Assembly (NCBI GenBank): GCA_949825065.1
Contig: OX463863.1
Span: 18,337,240 to 18,401,239, forward strand
DNA length: 64,000 bases
Origin: Odontocerum albicorne
Taxonomy: Eukaryota; Arthropoda; Insecta; Trichoptera; Odontoceridae
Direction of reading: 5' to 3'
Shown here: piece by piece, positions 1-10,920 of the stretch
How the letters are laid out: each line of letters opens with the position of its first letter
Position numbering within the stretch: position 1 is the first letter of the stretch
Made by a program: the position numbers and the translations under genes
Notes under the pieces: generated by a model
What the model was told of the DNA's origin: nothing
Databases searched by the model: none
Seen by the model: the letters and a program-made list of their open reading frames with translations, nothing else

Positions 1-384
1 AGATTCTCCACCTTGCATTGGCATTATTGAATAAGGCAAGGCAATGTTCAAAGTGCTGCAAAATCCGATGAAATATTGGTAGGAGTATGTAATACACATA
101 CATACTCGTATTTGTTTACAATTAGCTACCGAAGTACTTCATTAATCATTTTGATTTTTATGTCAGATTTAGCCAATAATTCAATTGATTTTATAGGAAT
201 GTTTATATGATGTTGAATGAATGTTGAAGGATTTGACTCTTCTCTATAAGATTCACTTCCATCTCTGACAAAACGAGGTACAGAAAGTAAAATACTTTTA
301 AATCTATGTTATTTACACAACTAATAATCGCTTACCACGAGAGATTTGTAGCTGTTGGAAAAAACAAAAAAATGTGAAACCATT

Positions 385-545
385 TGCATTAATCTGGCAT
401 GAAGGGAGAAGTAAGGAGGAATTCATTAGCATATTTAATGCTTTTTTTTTTTTTTTTTGAAAAAAACCGTGATGTAAAAAAAATTACCATTTGGCTCGAC
501 AACTGCTCGGCACAAAACAAAGTTGTTAAAAAATAACATATTTTA
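385..545 (+). pseudogene. Remnant of a transposon-associated DUF7869-like protein
   Basis: A short decayed coding stretch reads IWHEGRSKEEF near 390, then a poly-T run, then ITIWLDNCSAQNKVV near 482-525. From memory, this matches the WxDNCxxQNKN segment of a family of insect proteins (DUF7869-like), often found in repeated copies. It is interrupted and has no start, so it is not functional. The same family recurs downstream of the zinc-finger genes. Sequence similar to 540-690 returns at 49605-49760. Positions 1-384 show nothing I recognise. Confidence 0.4.
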
Positions 546-702
546 ATAAGAAATGGCGCCAAATACTTGTGAATTCATAATATGAAATGATTTGAATATA
601 TTTAGTATCTCAGGGATCCCTCAGGTCATAAATCAGAATTAAAACAAAACATTCTACAGTAATATTGGTTTTCAGTGCAGCTTTATAATTTAATGTTTCT
701 TC

Positions 703-2510
703 TTCTTCTGCCGTTCTGGATCCATCCCTGGATATAGCCCTCTCCTTCGGTCTTCTACATCTCCCTATCTCGGACAGACTGCATCCTCTTCACCCCCGCG
801 GCCCGTCTTATATCGTCCGATCATCTAGCCCAGTGCTCTGCAACCTTTTCTCACCTACGACACACCAAAATTCTTCCTAGAATTCCGCGGCACACCAAAA
901 GCTAAAATATATAGGTATTAAATTAGGCATGAGTCTTCAGCGACGCGCATAAGGGTCATTTTTCTTTGTCTATGACTAATTTGGTGCGGCCATGGTGTGT
1001 ACAAAGCACACTACGCAGTTTTCAACAGTTGGCACCGGTTATTGTGTATTAAATACATAATGAAAAATTGTAAAATGTCAAATACTCGTACATTGAATTT
1101 GACCGCGGCACACCTGTATCCGGCTCACGGCACACCAGTGTGCCACGGCACACCGGTTGCGGAGCACTGATCTAGCCTGTAGTCTCCCCACACCTCTCCT
1201 GCCCATTCTAGACTGCCATTCCAGGACCTTTTTCGTCCATCGAGAGTCAGAGCATCTGGCAATATATCCTGCCCAGCTCCATTTTAGGGCAGCTGCTCTT
1301 TTAACTACGTCCCTGACTTTGGTTTTCTCTCTTATCCATTTGTTGGTCTTTCTATCTCGCAGTGAAACTATTAACATCCTCCTCTCCATGGCTCTCTGTA
1401 CCAATAGTAGTTTTTGCATTATTAGCTTTGTTACGACAGAGGTTTCGATTCCATATGTGAGGATCAGTAAGATGCATGAATCAATGACTCTCTTTTTCAA
1501 TTGATTGGGGTATTTTGGAGATTTCAGGATGTAAGAGAGTTTACCAAACGCCGCCCAGGCAAGACCACGTCTACGCTCTATCTCGGCCTCTTGATTCTCC
1601 TTTCCAGCTTTACAGTGTGTCCTATAATAGGTACACATAACATGTAACTCTCTCTATATTCCTTCCACCTACCAAGACGGGGAGATCATTTGTCGTGTTG
1701 CTCATTATTCTTGTTTTGGCAGCATTCATTTTAAGGCCAATTTGAACGCAGGTTGCATTTATTTGATTGAGCATTATGTTCAACTCTTCCTCGTTTTTGG
1801 CAAACAAGACAATGTCATCTGCGAAACGCAAGTTACTGAGAAGTTACCCATTTATCGGAATACCTTTATCTTCCCCAGTCAAGAGCCTTGAATACGCCTT
1901 CAAGTGCCAGAGTGAAGAGTTTCGGAGAAATTGTATCTTCCTGTTGCACCCCTCTTTTTATATGTACTTTCTCCGATGGCTCGTGGAGTTGTATTGTTGA
2001 TGTGGTATTTTCATACGCTTTGTTCAAGAGCTGAGTGTATCTGTAGTTCACTCCACAGTTGTTTAACCCCCTCATCACTGCCCATATTTCCACTGAATCA
2101 AAGGTTTTTTCAAAGTCTATGAATGCCAACGTAATATTCAGTGGGTTTTCGGATTATGTTTTTCAATGTTTGGAGGTGATCATTTGTGCCAAAACTTTTT
2201 CTAAAGCCTGCCTGTTCTACTGGCTGGTATGCATCCAATATACCTGTGAGTCGATTTGTGATGATTTTTGTTAGAAGCTTATATAAGTGGGACAAAAGGC
2301 TTATGGGTCGATAATTTTCAAGTTTTTGTTGGTCACCTTTCTTGTGCAGTAATATTATGTTAGCATTATTCCACTCCTATGGTAAACTTCCCACTTCCGG
2401 ACACTTATTCAAGAGATGGGCAATAGTCCTCTGAAGCAAGTCTCTACCGTATTTTATAACTTCAATTGTAATATTGCCAGGGTCAGGAACTTTGGAGTTT
2501 TTCATTTATT
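703..2510 (-). mobile_element. 5'-truncated non-LTR retrotransposon, RTE-like reverse transcriptase
   Basis: The minus strand reads as a broken reverse transcriptase from right to left. It begins with WNNANIILLHKKGDQQKLE and NYRPISLLS (2300-2500), then QAGFRKSFGTNDHL. Motif A, FIDFEKTFDSV, lies near 2100, the RGVQQEDTISPKLF region near 1930, and the motif C core RFADDIVLF near 1815. The RRRGLAWAAFGKL and LTYGIET segments (1420-1600) and a DGRW-like tail follow. It is split over at least four frames with stops, so it is dead. The endonuclease is missing, as expected of 5' truncation. The 3' end is near 703 at a TTC-rich run (GAA-rich on the element strand). It matches the endonuclease-reverse transcriptase type common in insects (RTE/CR1-like); the clade is inferred from memory. 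A hAT MITE interrupts it at 831-1169. Confidence 0.85.
831..1169. mobile_element. Non-autonomous hAT element (MITE) nested in the LINE
   Basis: The 339-bp insertion starts CAGTGCTCTGCAACC and ends GGTTGCGGAGCACTG, so the terminal inverted repeats match at 14 of 15 positions. It is flanked by a perfect 8-bp target-site duplication, ATCTAGCC, at 823-830 and 1170-1177. An 8-bp duplication with CAGTG termini is diagnostic of the hAT superfamily. It carries no coding sequence. Removing it rejoins the LINE tail on the minus strand. Confidence 0.9.
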
Positions 2511-2514
2511 TTAT

Positions 2515-2720
2515 TCCAGATTAATGCAGTTTATTATTTAATATATGCGGAACGCTCTGTTCGTTCAAAATAAAAAAAGTTGTAAAATCTAAAGACAGAT
2601 GTCACTCAAATACAGGGGCATAGCTGTGATTTGAGCAGAGAACACAAATTTTAACTTTTTTGATTAAGTCATTTCACCCTGGCAAATTTTGTGGGCTAAA
2701 AGAATATTATAAACTAATAT
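2515..2720. repeat. Spacer repeat shared with 20465-20655
   Basis: This block (GGAACGCTCTGTTCG, then AAAGACAGATGTCACTC, then ACAGGGGCATAGCT) is nearly identical to 20465-20655. Its end (TTTCACCCTGGCAAATTTTG) also recurs at 58850-58870. It always sits just upstream of the AT-rich minisatellite. It is probably part of the duplicated gene unit rather than an independent element. No coding potential is seen. Confidence 0.8.
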
Positions 2721-2889
2721 CAAAATTATTTAAAGTGTATTAAACTTCAACTGTCAAAGTTTTAAAGCATTGATTTTTCTAAACGATATTTTTAATTTTT
2801 AAAGGAATCCTCTTTTTAATAAAGTATCGCTCGACATAACTATAATTTAAAAATATTTTTAAAATGGACAAATATGAGTCAATGAAATA

Positions 2890-3240
2890 TTAATGATGAG
2901 TAAAAATATACATTTTTTACAGATACAATAATCAAACAAAAAATTTTTTTTTTTACTTATACAATAATCAATCTAAAAAAATACATTTTTTACTGATACA
3001 ATAATCAATCTAAAAAATAATTTTTTTAGTGATACAATAATCAAACTAAAAAAATACATTTTTGTACTCATAAAATAATGAATCCAATATATACATTTTA
3101 TTATTGATACAATAATGAATCTAAAATATACATTTATTGATACAATAATGAATCTAAAAAAAAAATTTTTTACGCATACAATAATCAATCTAAAAAGTCC
3201 ATTCTTTTTACTGATGCAATTATCAATACATAATATTCTT
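2890..3240. repeat. AT-rich minisatellite, about 36-bp unit
   Basis: About ten degenerate copies have the pattern TTTTTTACTGATACAATAAT followed by CAATCTAAAAAAT. The unit varies between 30 and 40 bp. Because the unit is close to 36 bp, the minus strand shows a spurious open frame of repeated IIVS peptides that should not be called a gene. Homologous arrays lie at 9610-10275, 20660-21000 and 58915-59410. Confidence 0.85.
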
Positions 3241-3543
3241 TTTTGTACAAAAAAATGAGTTTAGGTTTCATTGCTTGTATTTTAACGTTTTGTGTGTAAT
3301 TGTTTTCTGATTAATGTTGACTACATAATTATATGGGTTAACATGAAAAAACTACATTTTAGATATTTAAAATACATTTTTTAATGAATTATAAGAAAAT
3401 ACTTGATATCATGTGTAAAGTTTTAAATAATAATATACTATTTATTTGTTATTATTTTAACAACAAACATTGATTGAGAGAATCCATTATTTTAGATGAC
3501 AGGCATGATAAGAATGAAGAAATGTATTTATCTATACAGATAA

Positions 3544-3979
3544 AGGTTGTCCCAATAAAAGCGCCGATTTTAGTCCGCAGGTTTGAGTTCTTGGGTCAGT
3601 TGGATCTTGTAGGCATGCAGATCCAGATGTTTCGAGAGAATTTGATGTAAGGTGCTTCTTAAAACGTCTAATTCTTGTGAACGATGACGAACTAATGTCC
3701 CTGACCCTGGAGTTTCAGTAACACTTTCTCTCACTGCTGCCATATTTTCGAGTGAACGTCCGCTACGAGGATGTATGAGTGACTTATTTTCCAGAAACGA
3801 ACCAGTTTCCTCAATTTGTTTAATTAATCTTGTAATTTATCACTCATTTGGACTATTATTTCGACTGAAAATTCCACGAAGTTTACGAACTGTTTTAGCA
3901 ACACTTTCCCCAATTTTTATAACGAATTTTAACAATAATAACGCGTTGTTCTTTCGTGTATCGTTCCATATTTACTAAT
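3544..3979 (-). mobile_element. Tc1/mariner-like element fragment (DUF4817-type helix-turn-helix)
   Basis: The left terminus, GTTGTCCCAATAAAAGCGCC, matches the ends of the more complete copies at 10403 and 21318. On the minus strand the protein starts MERYTKEQRVIIVKIRYKN, the N-terminal helix-turn-helix typical of DUF4817-type insect elements. RSGRSLENMAA-like and LHAYKIQLTQELK-like segments follow towards the left. The C-terminal catalytic half is missing, so it is an internally deleted, non-autonomous relic. The right terminus is absent because the element abuts a hAT fragment. Confidence 0.75.
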
Positions 3980-4392
3980 TGTGAAAAGTGCATTAGCAAA
4001 CCATCCGAGTGTTCAGTAAATAGATTTCTGTTTGCTTCAATATTAACTCTGGCGAAGAAATCATTTAAAAGTGGAAACACATCCAACCTACTTTTTTATT
4101 CATTTAATTTCCATAGATCCCTTTTTTTATGAATGACTTTTTGAATTGGTGAATGCATTTGTGGTCCTTGCATTGATTTATTCAAAACACTTAATTTTCC
4201 AAAAACTTCAACCAAATAGGCAAGTTTAACAATAAATTTATCATTCCTAAACAAATTTGCCTCTTCATCAAGAAAAATAGCAACCTCTTCTTTGAGTTCA
4301 AACACCCATTGAATGACTTTTGCACGAGATAGCCAGAGCACTTCGCAATGGTATAATAGTGAGGTATAATTAACAAATCCTCTCATTTATTC
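3980..4392 (-). pseudogene. hAT transposase fragment (ZBED5/SCAND3-like)
   Basis: On the minus strand, HCEVLWLSRAKVIQWVFEL, IFLDEEANLF and KLAYLVEVFGKLSVLNKSMQ correspond to the conserved central-to-C-terminal part of hAT transposases resembling vertebrate ZBED5/SCAND3 (TEVRWLSRGKVLxRVFEL; LAYLxDIFxKLNxLNxxLQG). The N-terminal zinc finger and the catalytic N-terminal half are missing. Homologous fragments precede copies 2, 3 and 5, so it was present before the unit was duplicated. Confidence 0.75.
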
Positions 4393-4780
4393 TGAAATGG
4401 CTTATCATTTTCACTGTGAAATCCATACATTTTCTATCGATAGTGCCAAATTCTTACATATCAGTAGTAACGGAAATAAATTGGACAGTTTAGAGGCCCT
4501 AGAAATTTCAAAGTCAGTGCATCGAGATGAACATATGGTCAACACATATATTCCAAGAATCTCGCCGCTGCTCACTGAGGTTGTCTCCTCCCTCCCTCTA
4601 CACACAATCCCCAACCCGAATGTTAACTGTTAGAAACATGTATGTCGGTATCATTTCGAACAGAATTCAGTCTTGTTTGTAATTCTCTGATAATGAGGTG
4701 AAAGTCTTGAAATCGGTAGAGTTATACTGTTACAAAAAGTGGAATAAACAGTGCTTAATAAAATAAATTACAATATCAAA
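4393..4780 (+). pseudogene. Probable Penelope-like element 3' end
   Basis: The plus strand encodes HTFSIDSAKFLHIS, NGNKLDSLEALEIS and ISPLLTEVVSSLP, ending in NPNVNC and a stop at 4633. The pattern H-x-I-x-x-x-K-x-L-H plus a KLxxLEALEI tail resembles the C-terminus of Penelope-like GIY-YIG proteins. After the stop comes CTGATAATGAGGTGAAAGTC (about 4686), a decayed form of a hammerhead-like core, then GTGGAATAAACAGTGC. Near-identical blocks occur at 12465, 30661 and 62395. The family call is an inference, and an unrelated LINE tail is possible. Confidence 0.45.
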
Positions 4781-5618
4781 GAAAATAGGTTTCATGTTGT
4801 ATGTATCTTCTATCTTATTTTTATTTACAATAGTTTAATCTTGTACTTTTTGAACTAAGTTATTTTTTCATCTATTAAAATTAAGGCAATCTCTGCTCCT
4901 TTATATATATAGGAGTTCACAGCCATACTGTAAAAAGAAGATGAAGAAAGTAACCTGTGCGAGGGAGGGAGAATTTGTTTCTATGGTTTTTTTCTATGAC
5001 TTCATTTGACACGCGTCATCGCTTGAGACGTGCCTATTGCTTCACATATAGGAGCTCACAGCCGTTAATCAAGAAGAAAATACACCATATCTGGCGTATA
5101 ATCCATACATAAAAGTTCACCGCCATTATTTAAGAAGATAGAGACACCGCGTATACTCCATCAGATATAACATTTTTTTTCCATTTATTATATTGATTAT
5201 TTTACATTAAAATCAAGCTTTTTGGTTTAAACTTGACTAATTTCACTTTTGATTTAAAATTATATTTTGATGCCATTTAAAATGTAGTGTTTCATCCATT
5301 CAAAGTGTAATGTTCTGTACAACTCAAACAAAGAGTATTTTGTGAAACATTTTATATTTAAAATTAGTTGATATGCGAAAGCAGCACGTTAAGTTTTCGA
5401 TGTAGTGTAATGATGTGTCCAGTATCCATATAACATCGTAAATATTTTTAGAAGAACTCCCAAAAATAAATTTGCACACAACACTGACAAAGAAGATGGT
5501 CATGTCAGGAAAGTTATCATTTAAGAATATCTGGAAATGAATGTAATTTTATGCTTCTCCACGTCAAACGGTTGAACATATTATAAACTCAACGTTTGAA
5601 TATTTCAAATGATTCCAG
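4781..5618. other. Upstream region of copy 1, with hairpin modules
   Basis: At 4900-5165 two to three copies of a short module occur: CGTATACTCC, a 6-10 nt loop, AGGAGTTCACAGCC, then ATTATTTAAGAAGA. ACTCC and GGAGT can pair as a small hairpin. The remainder (5166-5618) is AT-rich and highly similar to the sequence before copies 2 and 3 and at the right window edge. It probably holds the first intron or promoter of the gene. I cannot place a transcription start. Confidence 0.55.
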
Positions 5619-5625
5619 GTCATAG

Positions 5626-7686
5626 ATGGATCCTCAGCTACACAAAAGGAGCGCAGAAGTAATGGTGAAAGAAGAAAAGGCAGAAGACGGGGATACTGCA
5701 GCAATGTCCCCCCAGTATATCAGTATACATGAGGCAGATATCAAGCAGGAATGTGCACAAGATATCAGCGCAGATACCAGACATGATGATGATAATCCCA
5801 CAGACCCAAGTACATTTATATTGTTACAATAAAAGAAATATGACAAACATTCAACAGGTACACACCACATATTCCATACCAGGCATGGAGAAGGTGGTGT
5901 GTACCTGTAGGCCAGAATGATTTTGTCATTTTTGTTTTGAAAAATATTTAAAACAATACAATAAGTAAAAAATGGATTAATCACGAAACGTTGATATTCT
6001 GTTATGTGTAATGCCTCTTTATGATCGAATAACCCAACCATTTTTTATCATCTCTAAATAAAAAATTCAGGGCTATCACCACACTAAGAAATATTAAATA
6101 TGTAACACAATGTACATATTTTATTTCGTTCTTTATATTAAATCATTTCAAAAAATATTGCTATCTATAATTAATAAAAAATGAGAAATCCACTTTAAAA
6201 AACTATTGACACGCCAACAAGCAACATGCAATGGTTGTCGAACGGATCACTTTAGAAAAATGACAATACGTGTATATCAATTTTTGTTTAATTACTTCAG
6301 TAGATTTGATCTTGTTTATTTTTTATAGATGTTACGGCCCAGCCATCTTGTGATACATTCAGTAAAGTAGTGATCTCAGAAATGAGTTTACTGAAGCAAT
6401 CCCACGATTTTGAATTGGAAGGTTGTTCAGATTTTTTCATAAAACAAGAAAAAGTAGAAAAGGATTCTTCGCCAGTATTCCCTGATTTTCCTATTGACAT
6501 AGAGGAAGCGGATATAAAAAAGGAATGTGATCGGGTCAGTAACACAGAGACTGTTGATGTTTGCGACACGCATGCAATAACAAGTGAGTGTAAATATTTG
6601 GATTATATTCTGAAGTTTTTCACTTTCTCATTAAATTATCAACAACTCAATCTTTCTTATTCTGGTTTGAAATAGGATTCAAGTTAAGTCTTAACACAAG
6701 TCATAAAGTTAAATTGTTTTTTTCATTCCCCGTTTATTTTTTTCTTAGTTGACAATTCAATTCAAGTGACAATTCTTAGTTGACAATTCAAGTGATCTCT
6801 TGTATAAATCAAAAAACAAACATTTGAGAAATGCTCAGTTACCAAATGGTAATCTATGATCTTTCTTTTAAACCCTTCAATATTTTTTCTTTATTTTCAC
6901 ATGTTTTTAGGTTCAGGTGATATGAGTAAACAACTCTGTAAAAAAAAATGTGGTGAAAACTTTTTTCTTGGCAATTCTCACAAAAGGATTCACAGTGGTG
7001 GGAAACCTTACAGATGTGGACAATGTGATAAGACATTCTCACGAAAATGCCATTTAAAATCTCATGAAAGGATCCATAGTGGAGAGAAGCCTTACAGCCG
7101 TGGACAATGTAAGAAAACATTCCTAGAGAGAAGTAGTTTAAAACATCACGAAAGTATTCATAGGGCAGAGAAGCCTTACAGCTGTGGACAATGTAAGAAG
7201 ACATTTTCAGATAAAGGTAAATTAAAACGTCACGAAAGTATTCATAGTGCAGAGAAGCCTTACGGCTGTGGACAATGTGATAAGACATTCTTACGAAAAA
7301 TCCAGTTAAAATTTCATGAAAGGATTCATAGTGGAGAAAAGCCTTACAGCTGTGGACAATGTGATAAGACATTTTCACTAATACATAATTTAAAAGCTCA
7401 TGAAAGGATTCATAGTGGAGAGAAGCCTTACAGCTGTGGACAATGTGATAAGATATACTTACGAAAAGCTGGTTTGAAATTTCATGAAATGATTCATAGT
7501 GGAGAGAAGCCTTACAGTTGTGGACAATGTGATAAGACATTCAGAGATAAAAGTAGTTTAAAACGTCACAAAAGTATTCATAGTGCAAAGAAGTCTTACA
7601 ACTGTGGAGAATGTGATAAGACATTCTCACGACAATTTTGTTTAAAATCTCATGAAATAATTCATAGTGGAGCCTTACAGCTGTGA
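5626..7686 (+). CDS. Zinc-finger gene, copy 1: acidic SUMO-motif modules plus eight C2H2 fingers
   Basis: A spliced gene, predicted 404 aa: exon 1 5626-5809, exon 2 6329-6583, exon 3 6911-7686. Both introns are phase 1, have GT-AG ends, and join in frame. A likely splice acceptor (GATTCCAG) ends at 5618, so the ATG begins seven bases into an exon and a non-coding first exon is expected. Exon 1 carries MVKEEKAEDGD and EADIKQEC; exon 2 carries FIKQEKVEKD and EADIKKEC. All four lysines fit the SUMO consensus psi-K-x-E. Exon 3 encodes a degenerate CKKKC finger, then eight fingers of C-x2-C-x12-H-x3-H with HSGEKPY or HSAEKPY linkers. Finger 2 lost its first cysteine (YSRGQC). It is likely a nuclear sequence-specific DNA-binding regulator; its targets are unknown. 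The frame ends early because a 5-nt deletion after finger 8 creates a shift and stop. Two further fingers lie beyond. Confidence 0.82.
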
Positions 7687-7900
7687 ACAATGTAAGAAGA
7701 CATTCTCAGATAAAAATAGTTCAAAACGTCACGAAAGTATTCATAGTGCAGAGAAGCCTTACAGCTGTGGACAATGTGATAAGACATTCTCACAAAAAGA
7801 TAAATTAAAATCTCATGAAAGGATTCATAGTGGAGAGAAGCCTTACTACGGCTGTGAAAAATGTGTGAAGACATTATCTGATAATGCAAATTTATTTTAA
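7667..7900 (+). pseudogene. Out-of-frame relic fingers of copy 1
   Basis: Beyond the frameshift the reading frame continues with EPYSCEQCKKTFSDKNSSK, then HSAEKPYSCGQCDKTFSQK, and a degenerate last finger CEKCVKTLSDNANLF before a stop. The break is loss of five bases (GAGAA) from AGTGGAGAGAAGCC, leaving AGTGGAGCC. These fingers would extend the protein to about ten fingers if the shift were absent. Copy 2 has the same deletion in its relic region. Confidence 0.8.
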
Positions 7901-7939
7901 TTATGGATATATCATTCATGACAAATCAATACCTTGCTT

Positions 7940-9235
7940 CCCCCATTTTTGTCAAAAACGAGTTTTTTATGTCGTGGGTCTTTAAATGTGTGAATATGTA
8001 ATGTAGCAAAAGCTCGAATCTTAAAAATAATCATTTGTGCCTCTTATTCAATTAAAGCAATACTTCGTATCCCATTTTGTCCACTGCAATACCCCGTAAA
8101 GAGGGTTAAGAGATATTGCTATAGAATTATTAACAAACATGGCCGCCTGTTAACTGAAATGACGTGCGTAACCCTCATTATTCACTGTAGTCCACGTGCT
8201 AGTTGTTTTGACATTTGATGTAGTGAATGTATTTGTTTAAAGCAAAACCGATTCAGATTTATCTGCATCAACATTTGTTTCACTTGTAGATTAGATAGAG
8301 AATTATTGCCCTCAAGATGAAGAAATATTTATATTCAGTGATGGTTGTACCTACCAAAATAGGAATAATATTTTGGCAAATGCATTGCTAGACCTATCAA
8401 TAACAAGAGAGCAAAAAATTACCCAAAAATTCCTTGAGCAAGGGCATATGCAAATGGAATGCGACTGTCCATAGTTATATGGAAAAATAATTTAAAAACC
8501 GAGAAATATATTTGCCTAGTACGTATTTCTCTGTATCAAAGGAAGCAAGGAAAACACCATTTCCTTATGAAGCCAAATGGATGAACTAATTTTTTTAATG
8601 ATGTTAGTGATTCCTAAGTGTTGCGACTTAAAAGCATAAGGTATTACTTCACTGGGTCATATGTTGTATATTTTATAAACAATTATCTTGGTCACATTAT
8701 GTAATATAAATATTATTTTTGCGTATTCCTGTTTTATATAGTGATTTTTAAATTAATTATAATGTATAAAGTGTGTGTTTTTATTGTAACAAGGAAAACT
8801 CCATTTCTTATAAAGGATGAACTATGATTTTGTTAATGATTTTAGTGATTCAAAATTGTTGAGACTTAAAAGCATAAGGCCAGGGAGTAGTAAGGTGACA
8901 GACCTGCGAGCACTTCAATATTACAATGGAATGATAAAATATAAATTAGATTTTACAGGTGATTGGTAAGACTGAATCTCATCTCAGAGAATAAAAAATG
9001 TAAGCCAGGGAATTGAATTTCCAAAACTTAGTTCATCTCCGAGGAAAGTGGCTTTACAAAAATATTGTCATCTCCAAGAACTTAAATCAGTCATTCCTCC
9101 AGATTGTTCCTCTTCCTATGACTGCCTTCCTCACGAATAACACTTTGGAAATTGTAGACTATTTGAACCAGAAGTACTAGGAGTATTTTAGCTGGTTAAA
9201 ATATTTTTTCTACAATCTTATAGACAATAAAAATT
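7940..9235 (+). pseudogene. DUF7869-like pseudogene remnant downstream of copy 1
   Basis: Decayed coding blocks on the plus strand: FSDGCTYQNRNNILANALL near 8330-8390, KFLEQGHMQMECD near 8430-8465, KVTDLRALQYYNGMIKYKLD near 8895-8955, and VALQKYCHLQELKSVIPPDC near 9050-9110. They are split by stops and by an inserted duplicate of nearby sequence (about 8640-8885). A splice-acceptor-like CACTTGTAG precedes the first block at about 8290. From memory these strings belong to one insect protein family (DUF7869-like). Homologues lie at 18050, 33259 (inverted) and 55210. Confidence 0.6.
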
Positions 9236-9520
9236 GATGTAGTTTTTTTAACTTAATGAATACATAATATCTATTTTAGTTGCTTCTTGATTTTTTTATA
9301 TATAATATACGAGTACAATAGTTGGGTCATATCATATGGTATTTATGTTGTATAACTATATAAAAACACACTTCACGGGGTCATATTATGTTGTATAATA
9401 TTTTAAAAACAATTATCTTGGTCATATTATGTAATATAAATACTATTTTTGCGTATTCCTGTTTTATATAGTGATTTTTAAATAAATTATAATGTATAAA
9501 GTGTTTTTTTATTGTAACAG
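8648..9520. repeat. Direct duplication inside the copy 1 spacer
   Basis: The segment 8648-8793 (GGGTCATATGTTGTATATTT to a TTTTTATTGTAAC end) is repeated at about 9376-9520. In addition, 8545-8640 (GGAAAACACCATTTCC to AAAAGCATAAGG) is repeated at 8797-8880. Units 2 and 4 have only one copy of the second block, so this rearrangement is private to unit 1. Confidence 0.75.
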
Positions 9521-9609
9521 TAGATATTATTATCAGTTAGAAGCAATTACTTGTAAGCCACAATATTGTTACTTTAGTGGAAGCAATAAATCGTATCCCA
9601 CATACGAGT

Positions 9610-10275
9610 AAGTAAAGGAAAAAAAAAAATATTTAAAAAAGAAAAAAAATACAATTTTTTACTGATACAAAAATCAATCTAAAAAGTTTTTTTACCTAAA
9701 CAATAATCAATCTAAAAAGTTATTTGTTCACTGATACAATAAAGTTTTAAAGCATTGATTTTTCTTAAATATATTTTTCTTTTTTCTGTAATAATTTATT
9801 TTCAATTTTTTAAAGATTCCTCTTTTTAAATAAGTATTGCTCTGCATCACTATAACTTAAAAACATTTTTAAAATGGACACATATCAATTAATGAAATAT
9901 TAATAATAAGTAAAAAAAAAAAAAATTTACTGGTACAATAATCAAACTAAAAAAATAAGCTGAATTTTTTACTGATACAATAATCAATCGAAAAAGAATT
10001 TTTTTTACTGATACAAGAATTATTGTTTTTTCTGATACAATAATTACTCATTGCAATCAGTCTAAAAATACATTTTTTACTGATGCAATAAACAAACTAA
10101 ATCAAATACAATTTTTACTGATACAGTAATGAATCGAAAACATACAGTTTATTACTAATACAATAGTGAATCTTTAAAATAGATTTTTTACTGATACAAT
10201 AATCAATCTAAAAAATACTTTTTTTACTGATAAGTACAATAATCAAACTAAAAAAATACACCTTTTTGCTGTGTA
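9610..10275. repeat. AT-rich minisatellite, about 36-bp unit
   Basis: The same degenerate unit as at 2890 (TTTTTTACTGATACAATAAT, then CAATCTAAAAA). It is interrupted at about 9740-9900 by sequence also seen at 2760-2880 and 58740-58830 (AAAGCATTGATTTTTCT, then GGAATCCTCTTTTTAA-like). The array ends next to a DUF4817-type element, as in the other units. Confidence 0.8.
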
Positions 10276-10402
10276 ACCATTAAAGTTTTTAATAATATAC
10301 CATTAATTTGGAATGGTTTTAATAACAAACATTAATTGAGAGAATCCTTTATTTTAGATGACAGGCATGATAACTATGGAGAAATGTATATAGGTATAGA
10401 TA

Positions 10403-10920
10403 AAAGTTGTCCCAATAAGAGTGCCGATTTTAGTCTGCAGGTTTGAGTTCTTGGGTCAGTTGGATCTTGTAGGCATGCAGATCCAGATCTTTTAAGAGAA
10501 TTCGCTGTAAGGTGATTCTTGAAACGTCTAATTCTTGTGAACGATGACGAACTGACGTCCCTGGGGTTTCTGTCAGTGCGCCCATGTTTTCGAGTGAACG
10601 TCCGCTATGAGGACGCATGGGTGACTTATTGTCCAGAATAGAACCAGCTTCCTCAAAATTTTAATTAATCTTCGAATGGATGACTCATTTGGACTATTAT
10701 TTTGACTGAAAATTCCACAAAGGTTACGAACTGTTTTAGCAAAACTTTCCCCATTTTTATAATGAATTTTAACAATAATAATGCGTTGTTCCTTCGTGTA
10801 GCGTTCCATATTTACTAATCGTAAGATTGACAGATGGCACATATGAAATTTCTAGAGCTGCCAACCTTTTAGAAAACAACGGCGCATAATTTAAATCCGA
10901 TGCTCTTATTGGGAGACCCC
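10403..10920 (-). mobile_element. Internally deleted Tc1/mariner-like element (DUF4817-type), both ends present
   Basis: The left end GTTGTCCCAATAAGAGTGCC and the right end ATGCTCTTATTGGGAGACCC form imperfect terminal inverted repeats, giving an element of about 518 bp. The minus strand encodes MERYTKEQRIIIVKIHYKN, GESFAKTVRNLCGIF, NESSIRRLIK, then after a frame break MRPHSGRSLENMGAL, TSVRHRSQELDVSRITLQ and LHAYKIQLTQELKPAD. This is the DNA-binding N-terminal third; the DDE catalytic part is gone, so it cannot transpose by itself. Confidence 0.8.

Noticed and set aside
2973..3188. Minus-strand frame rich in IIVS repeats
   Set aside because: By-product of the roughly 36-bp AT minisatellite.
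4397..4633. The 65-78 aa frames at 4397, 12474 and 30661 as host genes
   Set aside because: Repeated with the transposon fragments, no proper upstream exon, and Penelope-like in composition; annotated as element remnants instead.
5833..6328. Hairpin around GGTACACACCAC and GGTGGTGTGTACC in intron 1 (about 5858-5910)
   Set aside because: The inverted repeat is real and recurs in the intron of each copy, but I found no evidence that it is a functional RNA. It was left out as a separate feature.
6854..7540. Long minus-strand open frame opposite the copy 1 fingers (MSYHIVHSCKASLHYESFHE repeats), with similar ones at 7662, 16803, 33001, 53609, 53939 and 54595
   Set aside because: It is the antisense shadow of tandem zinc fingers. 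The peptide repeat mirrors the 84-bp finger period, and there is no independent start context.
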